In this document: positions 1-6,036 of the stretch, piece by piece | Layout of the letters: each line of letters opens with the position of its first letter | Numbering within the stretch: position 1 is the first letter of the stretch | DNA from: Flavobacteriaceae bacterium | Lineage (GTDB): Bacteria; Bacteroidota; Bacteroidia; Flavobacteriales; Flavobacteriaceae | DNA length: 7,074 nt | Direction: 5' to 3' | Assembly: GCA_018662905.1 (NCBI GenBank) | Contig: JABJFE010000123.1 | Location: 1 to 7,074, forward strand | Program-made: the position numbers and the translations under genes | The notes under the pieces: model-generated | What the model saw: the letters and a program-made list of their open reading frames with translations, nothing else | What the model was told of the DNA's origin: nothing | Database searches by the model: none

Positions 1-586
1 GACTATCAATTTTATATAAAAAAACTGAACTTACTGTTGGTCTTCTGGTGTCTTTTATATCAATCTCAAATAATTGTGGATTAATTGCTTTTTGATTTTT
101 AGTTAATCTTATTTCGTAATGTAAATGAGGACCAAAAGATGATCCAGTATTTCCTGACTTACCAATATTTTCATTTTTCAAGATTTTTATTATATCTTTT
201 TTTAAATAATGTTCAATTTGATAAGATTTTTTATCGAATTGTAATTTTTTAATATAATCCTCAATTTTTTTATTAAAATTTTTCAAATGTGCATAGACTG
301 TCGTGAATCCGTTGGGATGATTTATATAAAGTGCTTTTCCAAATCCACCATGTTTTATACTTATTCTACTTACATATCCCTCAGCAGAACTAAACACATC
401 TAATCCTTCTTTAAATTGAGTTTTAAAATCAATTCCTGAATGAAAATGACTAGGTCTTGATTCTCCAAAATTTCCATTTAAGATTAATTCAATATCTAAT
501 GGATTAGAAAAATAGTTTTTAGGAAAATTATTTTGTGAATTTATGTTTGCTGAAATAAATAAAAATAGAATTATTAATTTTTTCAT
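1..586 (-). CDS. Secreted M23-family metallopeptidase (LytM-type), 3' part outside the window
   Basis: The N-terminal 195 residues are present; the gene runs off the left edge. The start is the ATG at 586-584, followed by a signal peptide of about 17 residues (MKKLIILFLFISANINS, then QNN). The peptidase domain starts almost at once. It has the zinc motif HxxxD as H49-S-G-I-D53, a conserved YAHL at 98-101 and the HxH motif as H154-L-H156 in FGPHLHYEIR. By analogy with LytM, H49, D53 and H156 bind zinc, while H100 and H154 are catalytic. An insert rich in K and N (about 103-140) separates the two halves. The segment after the domain (INPQLFEIDIKDTRRP) resembles the larger flavobacterial M23 proteins of roughly 550 residues, so much is probably missing. 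The likely role is cutting peptidoglycan cross-links in the periplasm. All catalytic residues are intact. It is divergent from the coiled-coil/zapA operon, which suits a cell-wall function. I found no convincing promoter for it in 587-721. Confidence 0.9.
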   Translation of the reverse strand, partial: MKKLIILFLFISANINSQNNFPKNYFSNPLDIELILNGNFGESRPSHFHSGIDFKTQFKEGLDVFSSAEGYVSRISIKHGGFGKALYINHPNGFTTVYAHLKNFNKKIEDYIKKLQFDKKSYQIEHYLKKDIIKILKNENIGKSGNTGSSFGPHLHYEIRLTKNQKAINPQLFEIDIKDTRRPTVSSVFLYKIDS

Positions 587-669
587 TATTATTTTTGTAA
601 TGCTTTTATATTTATTTAATTTTTAATATTACTAAAAATAATTTTAAGATTTTAAAATATAAGTACTTA

Positions 670-701
670 TTTGTTTAAGAGTTTTAGTAACACTAAATTT
701 G
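670..701 (+). promoter_or_regulatory. Bacteroidota-type promoter for the coiled-coil/zapA operon
   Basis: TTTG at 670-673, a 20-base spacer, then TAAATTTG at 694-701. This matches the Bacteroidota housekeeping sigma factor consensus (-33 TTTG, -7 TAnnTTTG) at every specified base and with normal spacing. The predicted transcription start is near 705, leaving a leader of about 15 bases before the ATG at 722. The rest of the 135-base divergent gap (587-721) is plain A+T-rich DNA with no other clear signal. Confidence 0.7.
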
Positions 702-721
702 AGTAAGATAGTATTGTTTTA

Positions 722-1009
722 ATGTCTGAGTCTATTGAAAATATTGTTCTTTTAGAAACTAATTTATCGAATTTAAAATCTTTAATTAAAAAATTAAAAG
801 ATGAGAATTTGAAATTTAGTAATGATTTAAGATTGAAAGAAGAGTCTTTGCTCAAACAAAAAAATCAATTAAAGGAATGGAAAGAAAAATATCATTCTAT
901 AAAAATTGCAAATACTTTCTTAGGTAGTGATGATAAATCATTAACGAAGCTAAAGATTAATAATCTTATCAATGAGTTGGATAAATGTATATTAAGTTTA
1001 AGTTCATAA
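722..1009 (+). CDS. Small coiled-coil protein upstream of zapA (ZapB-like, putative division factor)
   Basis: A 95-residue acidic/basic protein that is almost entirely heptad-like helix. Residues about 5-58 form a predicted coiled coil with regularly spaced L and I among K, E, N and D. The C-terminal part is more specific: a KIANTFLG segment (61-68) followed by KLKINNLINELDKCI (76-90). This resembles the tail of small proteins that commonly precede zapA in Bacteroidota. It has no signal peptide or membrane segment, so it should be cytosolic. It is the first gene after the promoter at 670-701 and ends 9 bases before zapA, so co-transcription is very likely. Length and coiled-coil nature recall E. 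coli ZapB, the ZapA-binding linker protein, but that is an analogy from context and not recognisable sequence similarity. Its function is therefore inferred. The start at 722 fits the promoter and gives a leader of normal length for this group. Confidence 0.85.
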   Translation: MSESIENIVLLETNLSNLKSLIKKLKDENLKFSNDLRLKEESLLKQKNQLKEWKEKYHSIKIANTFLGSDDKSLTKLKINNLINELDKCILSLSS

Positions 1010-1018
1010 ATCTATTTA

Positions 1019-1303
1019 ATGCAAAAAATTAAATTGACAATTGCCAATAGAGTTTACCCTCTAAATGTTCCTTTAGAACAAGAAGAAGGTCTTAGAGTTG
1101 CATCAAAAAAAATTGATATTATGATTAAGCATTTTGAAGAAAATTACGCAGTCAAAGACAAGCAAGATGTTTTGGCAATGTGTGCCCTTCAATTAGCAAC
1201 TCAAACTGAACAAGAAAATATTTCTGAAGCTAAAATTAATGAAGAGGTAAATAAAAGATTAGAAAAGATTAATAAATCTATTCAAGAAATTATTGACCTT
1301 TAG
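1019..1303 (+). CDS. zapA: Cell division protein ZapA
   Basis: A 94-residue protein with the ZapA layout. A short beta-rich N-terminal head (KIKLTIANRVYPLNV, residues 3-17) is followed by EEGLRVASKKIDIMIKHF (22-39) and by DKQDVLAMCALQLATQ (47-62), the most characteristic part in Bacteroidota. A C-terminal coiled-coil helix (about 63-92) is used for dimer and tetramer formation. ZapA binds FtsZ in the cytosol and bundles protofilaments, promoting the Z-ring. It is full length for the family. The gene is second in a two-gene operon after the coiled-coil protein. The region immediately downstream encodes a 6S-like RNA; zapA next to the 6S RNA gene is also the arrangement known in E. coli (zapA-ssrS). 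The start ATG at 1019 lies 9 bases after the preceding stop and has no Shine-Dalgarno sequence, as is usual in this phylum. Confidence 0.92.
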   Translation: MQKIKLTIANRVYPLNVPLEQEEGLRVASKKIDIMIKHFEENYAVKDKQDVLAMCALQLATQTEQENISEAKINEEVNKRLEKINKSIQEIIDL

Positions 1304-1330
1304 CACGTTCATTTAAATAAAATACATTAT
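1300..1330 (+). promoter_or_regulatory. Weak candidate promoter for the 6S-like RNA
   Basis: TTAG at 1300-1303 (overlapping the zapA stop codon), a 19-base spacer, then TACATTAT at 1323-1330. Spacing fits the Bacteroidota promoter, but the -33 box matches 3 of 4 bases and the -7 box 4 of 6 specified bases. It is listed because a separate 6S transcript would need a start close to 1332. The RNA could instead be cut out of the zapA transcript. Confidence 0.25.
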
Positions 1331-1331
1331 T

Positions 1332-1491
1332 GCCTACATCAATTTTTTTGATAAACTCAACGCGAATTTTTTTATAAAAGGTGAGTCTAGTCTGCTAAAG
1401 CATGCCCTTTTAGGATCCTTGATCAGCTAGTTAGCCTTAATCTTGTCTTACAAGAGTTTATACAAAACTTCATGATGTAGGCTTTTTTTTT
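1332..1491 (+). ncRNA. ssrS: 6S-like RNA (regulator of RNA polymerase; 6S-Flavo type)
   Basis: The 207-base gap between zapA and rny folds into the 6S layout. The closing stem is a perfect 10 bp (GCCTACATCA 1332-1341 with 1473-1482). It continues as TTTTG 1346-1350 with 1463-1467, and ATAAACTC 1351-1358 with 1454-1461. A central bubble follows (1359-1377 facing 1439-1453). The upper stem is AAGG 1378-1381 with 1435-1438, CTAG 1387-1390 with 1427-1430, and CTG 1392-1394 with 1424-1426. It is topped by a hairpin, 1395-1400 with 1407-1413. Nine T residues follow the closing stem. 6S RNA imitates an open promoter and sequesters the housekeeping RNA polymerase in stationary phase. Length (about 151 nt plus U-tail) and position after zapA agree. 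Identification rests on hand folding and synteny, not a covariance search. The exact ends are inferred. Confidence 0.75.
1473..1491 (+). terminator. 3' arm of the 6S closing stem plus U-run
   Basis: TGATGTAGGC (1473-1482) pairs with 1332-1341 and is followed directly by nine T (1483-1491), which should release the RNA. The paired arm lies about 130 bases upstream, so this is not a compact intrinsic hairpin. Some read-through into rny, which starts at 1511, is plausible. Confidence 0.5.
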
Positions 1492-1510
1492 AACTAAATA
1501 AATAATTATT

Positions 1511-3079
1511 ATGGAATATTTTACAATAATCAATTTTGTTCTTGTATTTCTAGGACTATCAATAGGTTTTGTTATTTCTAAATTTCTGGAAAAAACATCA
1601 ATAACTAAGTCTTTAGAAAATGCAAAAAAAGAAACAGAAAATATATTAAAATCTGCATCTATTGAAGGGGAAAACATAAAGAAGGATAAAATTTTTCAGG
1701 CAAAAGAAAAGTTTTTAGAATTAAAATCCGAGCATGAAAAACATATATTAAGTAGAGAAAAAAATCTTACTGACGTTCAGAAAAGAATTAAAGATAAAGA
1801 ATCTCAAGTGTCAAATGAACTTTCTATTAATAAAAAGAATAATCAAAGTTTGAATGATAAGATTTCTTCTTTTGATAAAAAAATTGAACTTTTAGACAAG
1901 AAAAGTGAACAGGTAGATAAACTTCATAAAGAACAGGTTGAGAAACTTGAAAAATTATCCAGTATGTCTGCTTCTGATGCTAAAAAGGAATTAGTTCAAT
2001 CCTTAAAAGAAGAAGCCAAAACTGAAGCCTTAGAGCTTACGCAAAATATTATTGAAGACGCTAAGCTTACTGCAATGCAAGAGGCAAAAAAAATAGTTAT
2101 TAATACTATTCAAAGAGTAGGTACAGAAGAGGCTATTGATAACTGTGTTTCCGTTTTTAATATTGAATCTGATGATGTTAAAGGAAGAATTATTGGAAGA
2201 GAAGGTCGTAATATTAGAGCTATTGAATCAGCCACAGGGGTTGAAATAATAGTAGATGATACACCTGAAGCTATAATTTTATCTTGTTTTGACTCAGTAA
2301 GAAGAGAGGTTGCTAGACTATCTTTACATAAGCTGGTTACTGATGGAAGAATTCACCCTGCTAGAATCGAAGAAGTTGTAAAGAAAACAAAAAAAGAAAT
2401 TGAAAATGAAATTATTGAAGTTGGTAAAAGAACAGTAATTGATTTGGGAATTCATGGATTAAATCCTGCTCTAATTAAGGCTGTAGGTAGAATGAAATAT
2501 AGATCTTCTTATGGTCAAAATCTTTTACAACACTCTAGAGAAGTTGCTAAACTTTGCGGTATAATGTCCTCAGAATTAGGTTTGAATCCAAAAATCGCAA
2601 AAAGAGCTGGACTTTTACATGATATAGGTAAGGTTCCAGAAGAAGAAACTGAAACTCCTCATGCTTTACTTGGGATGCAATGGGCAGAAAAATTTGGAGA
2701 AAAACCAGATGTGTGTAATGCTATTGGAGCTCACCACGATGAAATAGAAATGAATAATTTAATATCACCTATTGTACAAGTTTGCGATTCTATTTCTGGT
2801 GCTAGGCCTGGAGCAAGAAGGCAAGTGTTAGATAGTTATATCGAAAGATTAAAGGAAATGGAAGATGTTGCATATTCTTTTAAAGGTGTAAATAAAGCAT
2901 ATGCTATTCAAGCTGGTCGTGAATTAAGAGTTATGGTAGAAAGTGAAAAGATTTCTGATGATCATGCAGCTAAACTTTCTTTTGAAATATCACAAAAAAT
3001 CCAAACTGACATGACTTATCCAGGACAAGTTAAAGTTACCGTTATTCGAGAAACAAGAGCTGTTAACATCGCTTCTTAG
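1511..3079 (+). CDS. rny: Ribonuclease Y
   Basis: A 522-residue endoribonuclease of normal family length with all domains in order. An N-terminal membrane helix (about 6-22) anchors it in the inner membrane. A long charged coiled coil follows (about 30-195). A KH RNA-binding domain carries the GxxG loop G229-R-E-G232 within IIGREGRNIR. A metal-dependent HD domain has H341, the H370-D371 pair in LLHDIGK, H408-H409 in GAHHDE and D426. The C-terminal segment ends in YPGQVKVTVIRETRA. RNase Y starts decay and processing of many mRNAs. No residue looks damaged. The ATG at 1511 gives the membrane anchor directly and lies 19 bases after the U-run of the 6S-like RNA. No separate promoter is obvious in between, so rny may be read through from upstream or from a promoter inside the 6S region. 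Its stop codon overlaps that of the convergent sulfatase gene by 4 bases. Confidence 0.97.
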   Translation: MEYFTIINFVLVFLGLSIGFVISKFLEKTSITKSLENAKKETENILKSASIEGENIKKDKIFQAKEKFLELKSEHEKHILSREKNLTDVQKRIKDKESQVSNELSINKKNNQSLNDKISSFDKKIELLDKKSEQVDKLHKEQVEKLEKLSSMSASDAKKELVQSLKEEAKTEALELTQNIIEDAKLTAMQEAKKIVINTIQRVGTEEAIDNCVSVFNIESDDVKGRIIGREGRNIRAIESATGVEIIVDDTPEAIILSCFDSVRREVARLSLHKLVTDGRIHPARIEEVVKKTKKEIENEIIEVGKRTVIDLGIHGLNPALIKAVGRMKYRSSYGQNLLQHSREVAKLCGIMSSELGLNPKIAKRAGLLHDIGKVPEEETETPHALLGMQWAEKFGEKPDVCNAIGAHHDEIEMNNLISPIVQVCDSISGARPGARRQVLDSYIERLKEMEDVAYSFKGVNKAYAIQAGRELRVMVESEKISDDHAAKLSFEISQKIQTDMTYPGQVKVTVIRETRAVNIAS

Positions 3080-4569
3080 TTACTAATAACCTTATTGTAA
3101 ATTTTTATAAGTTCAGTTAATTTTTCTTTTTTTTGATTTGCTAAATTTACCTTTTGACTAGGATCTGTTTTTAAATTATAAAGTTGAAATGAGTTGGATC
3201 TACCTAACTCTACATTTGTATAAGTACTTACAGCTTTCCCTTTGTATGGTGGAATTAATACCCAGTTTTGATATTTCAAAGCAGTTTTTCCTGATGCTTC
3301 AAGAATTAATTCTTCTCTTTCTTTTCCAACTCCTTTTAGTAAAAGTTCAGATAAATCATAACTGTCACTAGTTTTAATTTCACTTTTAATAATTGATGAT
3401 AAAGAATTGAAAAGATCAATTTGAGAAATCAATTTATCTGAATTTTTAGGTTTTATGACTCCTTTCCAATATGAAATAAAAGGCACTCTTGTACCAGCTT
3501 CAAATAAACTGTATTTACCGCCTCTATAAATGCCTGAAGGTGTGTGATTCCCGATTTTTTCTACAGCATCATCAAAGTAACCGTCGTTTAGAACAGGTCC
3601 GTTATCACTTGAAATTATAATTAATGTGTTTTCTAATAGATTTTCGTCTTCAAGTGTCTTGTAAAGTTCTCCAATGCACCAGTCTGCTTCTACAATCACA
3701 TCTCCTCTTGGACCCATTCCTGATTTTCCTTTAAACCTGGGATGTGGTGTTCTTGGAACATGAGGCTGTTGCATTGAATAGAATAAGAAAAAGGATTTGT
3801 TTTTATTATTTAAAATATATGATTTTGCTTTATTTAAAAAATGGTCAGCCATATCAATATCACTCCAATGTGCTTTTTTGCCACCTTTCATAAAGCCAAT
3901 TCTCGAAATACCATTAATAATTGAATTAAAGTGACCATGATGCCATTTCATTGTCAGCATTTCTGGATTTTTTTTCCCAGTTGGTTGATTATCAAAATTA
4001 CTTTTGAAACTAACATATAGTGGATCGTTTTTATCTAAATTTTTTACATATCCATCTTCAATATACACAGTTGGAACTCTGTCTTGAGTATCTGGCATAA
4101 TATAGGAGTAGTCAAAACCGATTTCGTTAGGACCAGGAGATATTTTAGAATTATAATTAATTTGACCATCACCTAATCCCAGATGCCATTTACCCACTAT
4201 ACCAGTTGAATAATTATTTTCTTTAAACATTTTTGGCAATGTCTTTTGATTTGTATCAATAATCATTGAAGCTCCAGTAGAAATTTTTGCTTTAGAGTTT
4301 CTCCACGGATATGAACCAGTTAATAAAGCATATCTACTAGGGCTACATGTTGCAGATGATGAATGTCCATTTGTAAATTTAATACCATTATTTGCAATTC
4401 TATCAATATTAGGTGTGTTTAGTGTACCTTGATTATATGCGCTAACATCACCAAAACCTAAGTCATCAGCATAAATAATTATAATATTAGGTTTTTTGTT
4501 TTCAGTACTACATGCTGAAAAAAAAAGAATTAAAAAAAATGAAATAAATTTTAAATTTTGATTGATCAT
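3076..4569 (-). CDS. Family S1 (formylglycine-dependent) sulfatase, putative lipoprotein
   Basis: A 497-residue enzyme hydrolysing sulfate esters, most likely on a polysaccharide or its oligosaccharides. It starts with a lipoprotein-type signal (residues 1-19, FFSA then C20). The sulfatase domain begins at PNIIIIYADDLGFGD with metal ligands D35 and D36. The activation motif CSPSR has C75 as the residue converted to formylglycine, and R79. Further active-site residues are K127 and H129 (GKWHLG), H270 (QPHVPR), D322-N323 (SSDNGP) and K352 (RGGKYSLFEAGTRVP). The end, QLYNLKTDPSQKVNLA, is typical of S1 enzymes. It is full length and intact. The Cys-type motif needs a maturase encoded elsewhere (anSME or FGE). 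The closest feel is the arylsulfatase A/GALNS group, but I cannot assign subfamily or substrate. It is divergent from the esterase gene across 60 bases, which suggests joint control, and its stop overlaps that of rny. The ATG at 4569 is chosen because it gives a complete signal peptide. Confidence 0.93.
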   Translation of the reverse strand: MINQNLKFISFFLILFFSACSTENKKPNIIIIYADDLGFGDVSAYNQGTLNTPNIDRIANNGIKFTNGHSSSATCSPSRYALLTGSYPWRNSKAKISTGASMIIDTNQKTLPKMFKENNYSTGIVGKWHLGLGDGQINYNSKISPGPNEIGFDYSYIMPDTQDRVPTVYIEDGYVKNLDKNDPLYVSFKSNFDNQPTGKKNPEMLTMKWHHGHFNSIINGISRIGFMKGGKKAHWSDIDMADHFLNKAKSYILNNKNKSFFLFYSMQQPHVPRTPHPRFKGKSGMGPRGDVIVEADWCIGELYKTLEDENLLENTLIIISSDNGPVLNDGYFDDAVEKIGNHTPSGIYRGGKYSLFEAGTRVPFISYWKGVIKPKNSDKLISQIDLFNSLSSIIKSEIKTSDSYDLSELLLKGVGKEREELILEASGKTALKYQNWVLIPPYKGKAVSTYTNVELGRSNSFQLYNLKTDPSQKVNLANQKKEKLTELIKIYNKVISN

Positions 4570-4571
4570 TA

Positions 4572-4579
4572 TACTTTTG
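4572..4579 (+). promoter_or_regulatory. Candidate -7 box for the esterase gene
   Basis: TACTTTTG matches TAnnTTTG at all specified bases and lies in the 60-base gap between the divergent sulfatase and esterase genes. The -33 position (4549-4552) reads TTTT, not TTTG, so the match is partial. The predicted start is around 4583-4586, giving a leader of about 45 bases before the ATG at 4630. I found no comparable minus-strand box for the sulfatase. Confidence 0.4.
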
Positions 4580-4583
4580 ATTA

Positions 4584-4594
4584 TATCTAAGATA
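4584..4594. promoter_or_regulatory. Possible repressor site between sulfatase and esterase
   Basis: TATCTAAGATA is a palindrome with 5-bp arms around a central A. It sits at or just after the predicted esterase transcription start, a place where a bound repressor would block transcription. Its left part, TATCTAA, also occurs at the centre of the palindrome beside the tetR start (6648-6663). The match is short and the DNA is A+T-rich, so chance is possible. Confidence 0.25.
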
Positions 4595-4629
4595 ATTTTA
4601 TTAAATTAAATATTCCTAAAATTTAACGA

Positions 4630-6036
4630 ATGAAAAATAATTTAATAATAATAATTTCTCTTTTTACAATCAACTTGATTGCTTCTCAGGATTTAAAATT
4701 GCCATCAATCTTTAATGACAATATGGTTTTACAACAAGATTCTAACGTTTTTATTTGGGGCTGGTCAAAATCAAGATCAAGTATTTCAATTACACTTAGT
4801 TGGAATGAAAAAATTTTAATAACACAGAGTGATGAAAATGGAAAATGGATTATAAATATTAAAACTCCTAAATCTGGTAAAAGTCACAAAATCAGTATAA
4901 AATCTGGTGATCAAAAAGTTGTAATGTCTAATATTTTAATGGGGGAGGTTTGGTTAGCTTCAGGACAGTCTAACATGCAGATGAATCTAAACGGTTATAG
5001 AAACGAGCCAATATTAGGAGCCAATGATGCAATAGCTAATTCTTATAATTCTGAAATTAGATTTTTTACAGTTGAAAGAAATACAAGTGAATTTCCACTT
5101 GAAGATTTAGAAGGTAATTGGTCTATTTCAAATCAAGAAAATTCACCTTCTTTTAGTGCTGTGGGGTATTCATTTGCAAAATATTTAAATACTGTTCTTG
5201 ATGTGCCGGTTGCTATTATTCATTCCTCATGGGGAGGAACCCCGGCAGAAGCCTGGACAGATTCTAAATCTTTAAATAATGATTTTATAAAAAGTGAAAT
5301 AAAAAATCATAGAGGTAGAGCTATTGATGAACCGTCGTCATTATATAACGCCATGATTAACCCACTGATTAACTTTAGAGTAAAGGGAGCTATTTGGTAT
5401 CAAGGAGAAAGTAATGTTTCAAGAGCAAGTAATTATGCTAAATTAAAAAATTCAATGATAGAGGGGTGGAGAAGAGCTTGGAATCAAGGATCTTTTCCAT
5501 TTTATTTTGTTCAAATTTCGCCTTACAAATACGATGGAAATGATAAATCAAGTTCTGCTTTTTTAAGAGAAGCTCAGCTTAATACAATGTTTAATACATC
5601 CAATACTGGAATGGTAGTTTCGCTTGATGTCGGAGATGAAAACTCTATTCATCCCCCAAGGAAATTTATTTTAGGCAAAAGGCTTGCTTACTGGGCATTA
5701 AATAAAGATTATGGTTTATCAACTGTAGAGTTTTCGGGTCCAGTATTCAAATCTTTAGAAATTAAAGAAAATACAGTGTTACTAAAATTCGATTATGCTA
5801 AAAATGGTTTGTATTGTCCTGATGAAAAAATAAACAACTTTGAATTAGCTTCACAGGATAGAGTTTTTTATCCTGCAAATGCTAAAATAAAGGGTAATCA
5901 ATTAGAGGTTCAAAGTGATAATGTAAAAAACCCTATTCACGTGAGATATGGATGGAAAAATTATTTAAAAGGAAATTTATATAATACTAAAGGACTGCCA
6001 GCGTCATCATTTAGATCTGACAGTTGGAAATTTTAA
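4630..6036 (+). CDS. Secreted sialate-O-acetylesterase-type carbohydrate esterase (SASA/SGNH fold)
   Basis: A 468-residue secreted enzyme, normal for the family. A signal peptide spans about 1-19 (cut probably after LIAS, before Q20). A beta-sandwich segment follows (about 20-100; LPSIFNDNMVLQQ and FIWGWS are typical). The esterase domain has GEVWLASGQSNMQ with nucleophile S114, SSWGGTPAEAW (199-209) with the oxyanion glycine block, and AIWYQGESN (254-262). It ends with DVGDENSIHP carrying the catalytic H341. The C-terminal segment IHVRYGWKN, NLYNTKGLPASSFRSD is also characteristic. Such enzymes remove O-acetyl groups from sugars. In Bacteroidota they are often linked to polysaccharide use and not only to sialic acid. 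Its divergent partner is a sulfatase, so the two may strip acetyl and sulfate groups from the same glycan. Substrate is unknown. Its stop codon overlaps that of the convergent tetR by 4 bases. Confidence 0.92.
   Translation: MKNNLIIIISLFTINLIASQDLKLPSIFNDNMVLQQDSNVFIWGWSKSRSSISITLSWNEKILITQSDENGKWIINIKTPKSGKSHKISIKSGDQKVVMSNILMGEVWLASGQSNMQMNLNGYRNEPILGANDAIANSYNSEIRFFTVERNTSEFPLEDLEGNWSISNQENSPSFSAVGYSFAKYLNTVLDVPVAIIHSSWGGTPAEAWTDSKSLNNDFIKSEIKNHRGRAIDEPSSLYNAMINPLINFRVKGAIWYQGESNVSRASNYAKLKNSMIEGWRRAWNQGSFPFYFVQISPYKYDGNDKSSSAFLREAQLNTMFNTSNTGMVVSLDVGDENSIHPPRKFILGKRLAYWALNKDYGLSTVEFSGPVFKSLEIKENTVLLKFDYAKNGLYCPDEKINNFELASQDRVFYPANAKIKGNQLEVQSDNVKNPIHVRYGWKNYLKGNLYNTKGLPASSFRSDSWKF

Noticed and set aside
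667..855. 62-codon minus-strand open frame over the start of the coiled-coil gene
   Set aside because: It lies opposite a promoter and a credible coiled-coil gene, has low-complexity F/L/K/S composition and no recognisable feature.
1332..1491. Riboswitch or protein-binding leader of rny as an alternative to 6S RNA
   Set aside because: The long closing stem around a central bubble, the terminal U-run and the zapA neighbourhood fit 6S RNA better, and I see no known riboswitch core. A leader role through read-through remains possible.
1423..1677. 84-codon minus-strand open frame over the 6S RNA 3' half and the rny start
   Set aside because: It is antisense to a structured RNA and to the rny membrane anchor; its composition looks like a reverse reading of A+T-rich coding DNA.
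3189..3371. 60-codon plus-strand open frame inside the sulfatase gene
   Set aside because: It is antisense to a well-supported enzyme; the hydrophobic L/Y/F-rich product is a by-product of the opposite strand.
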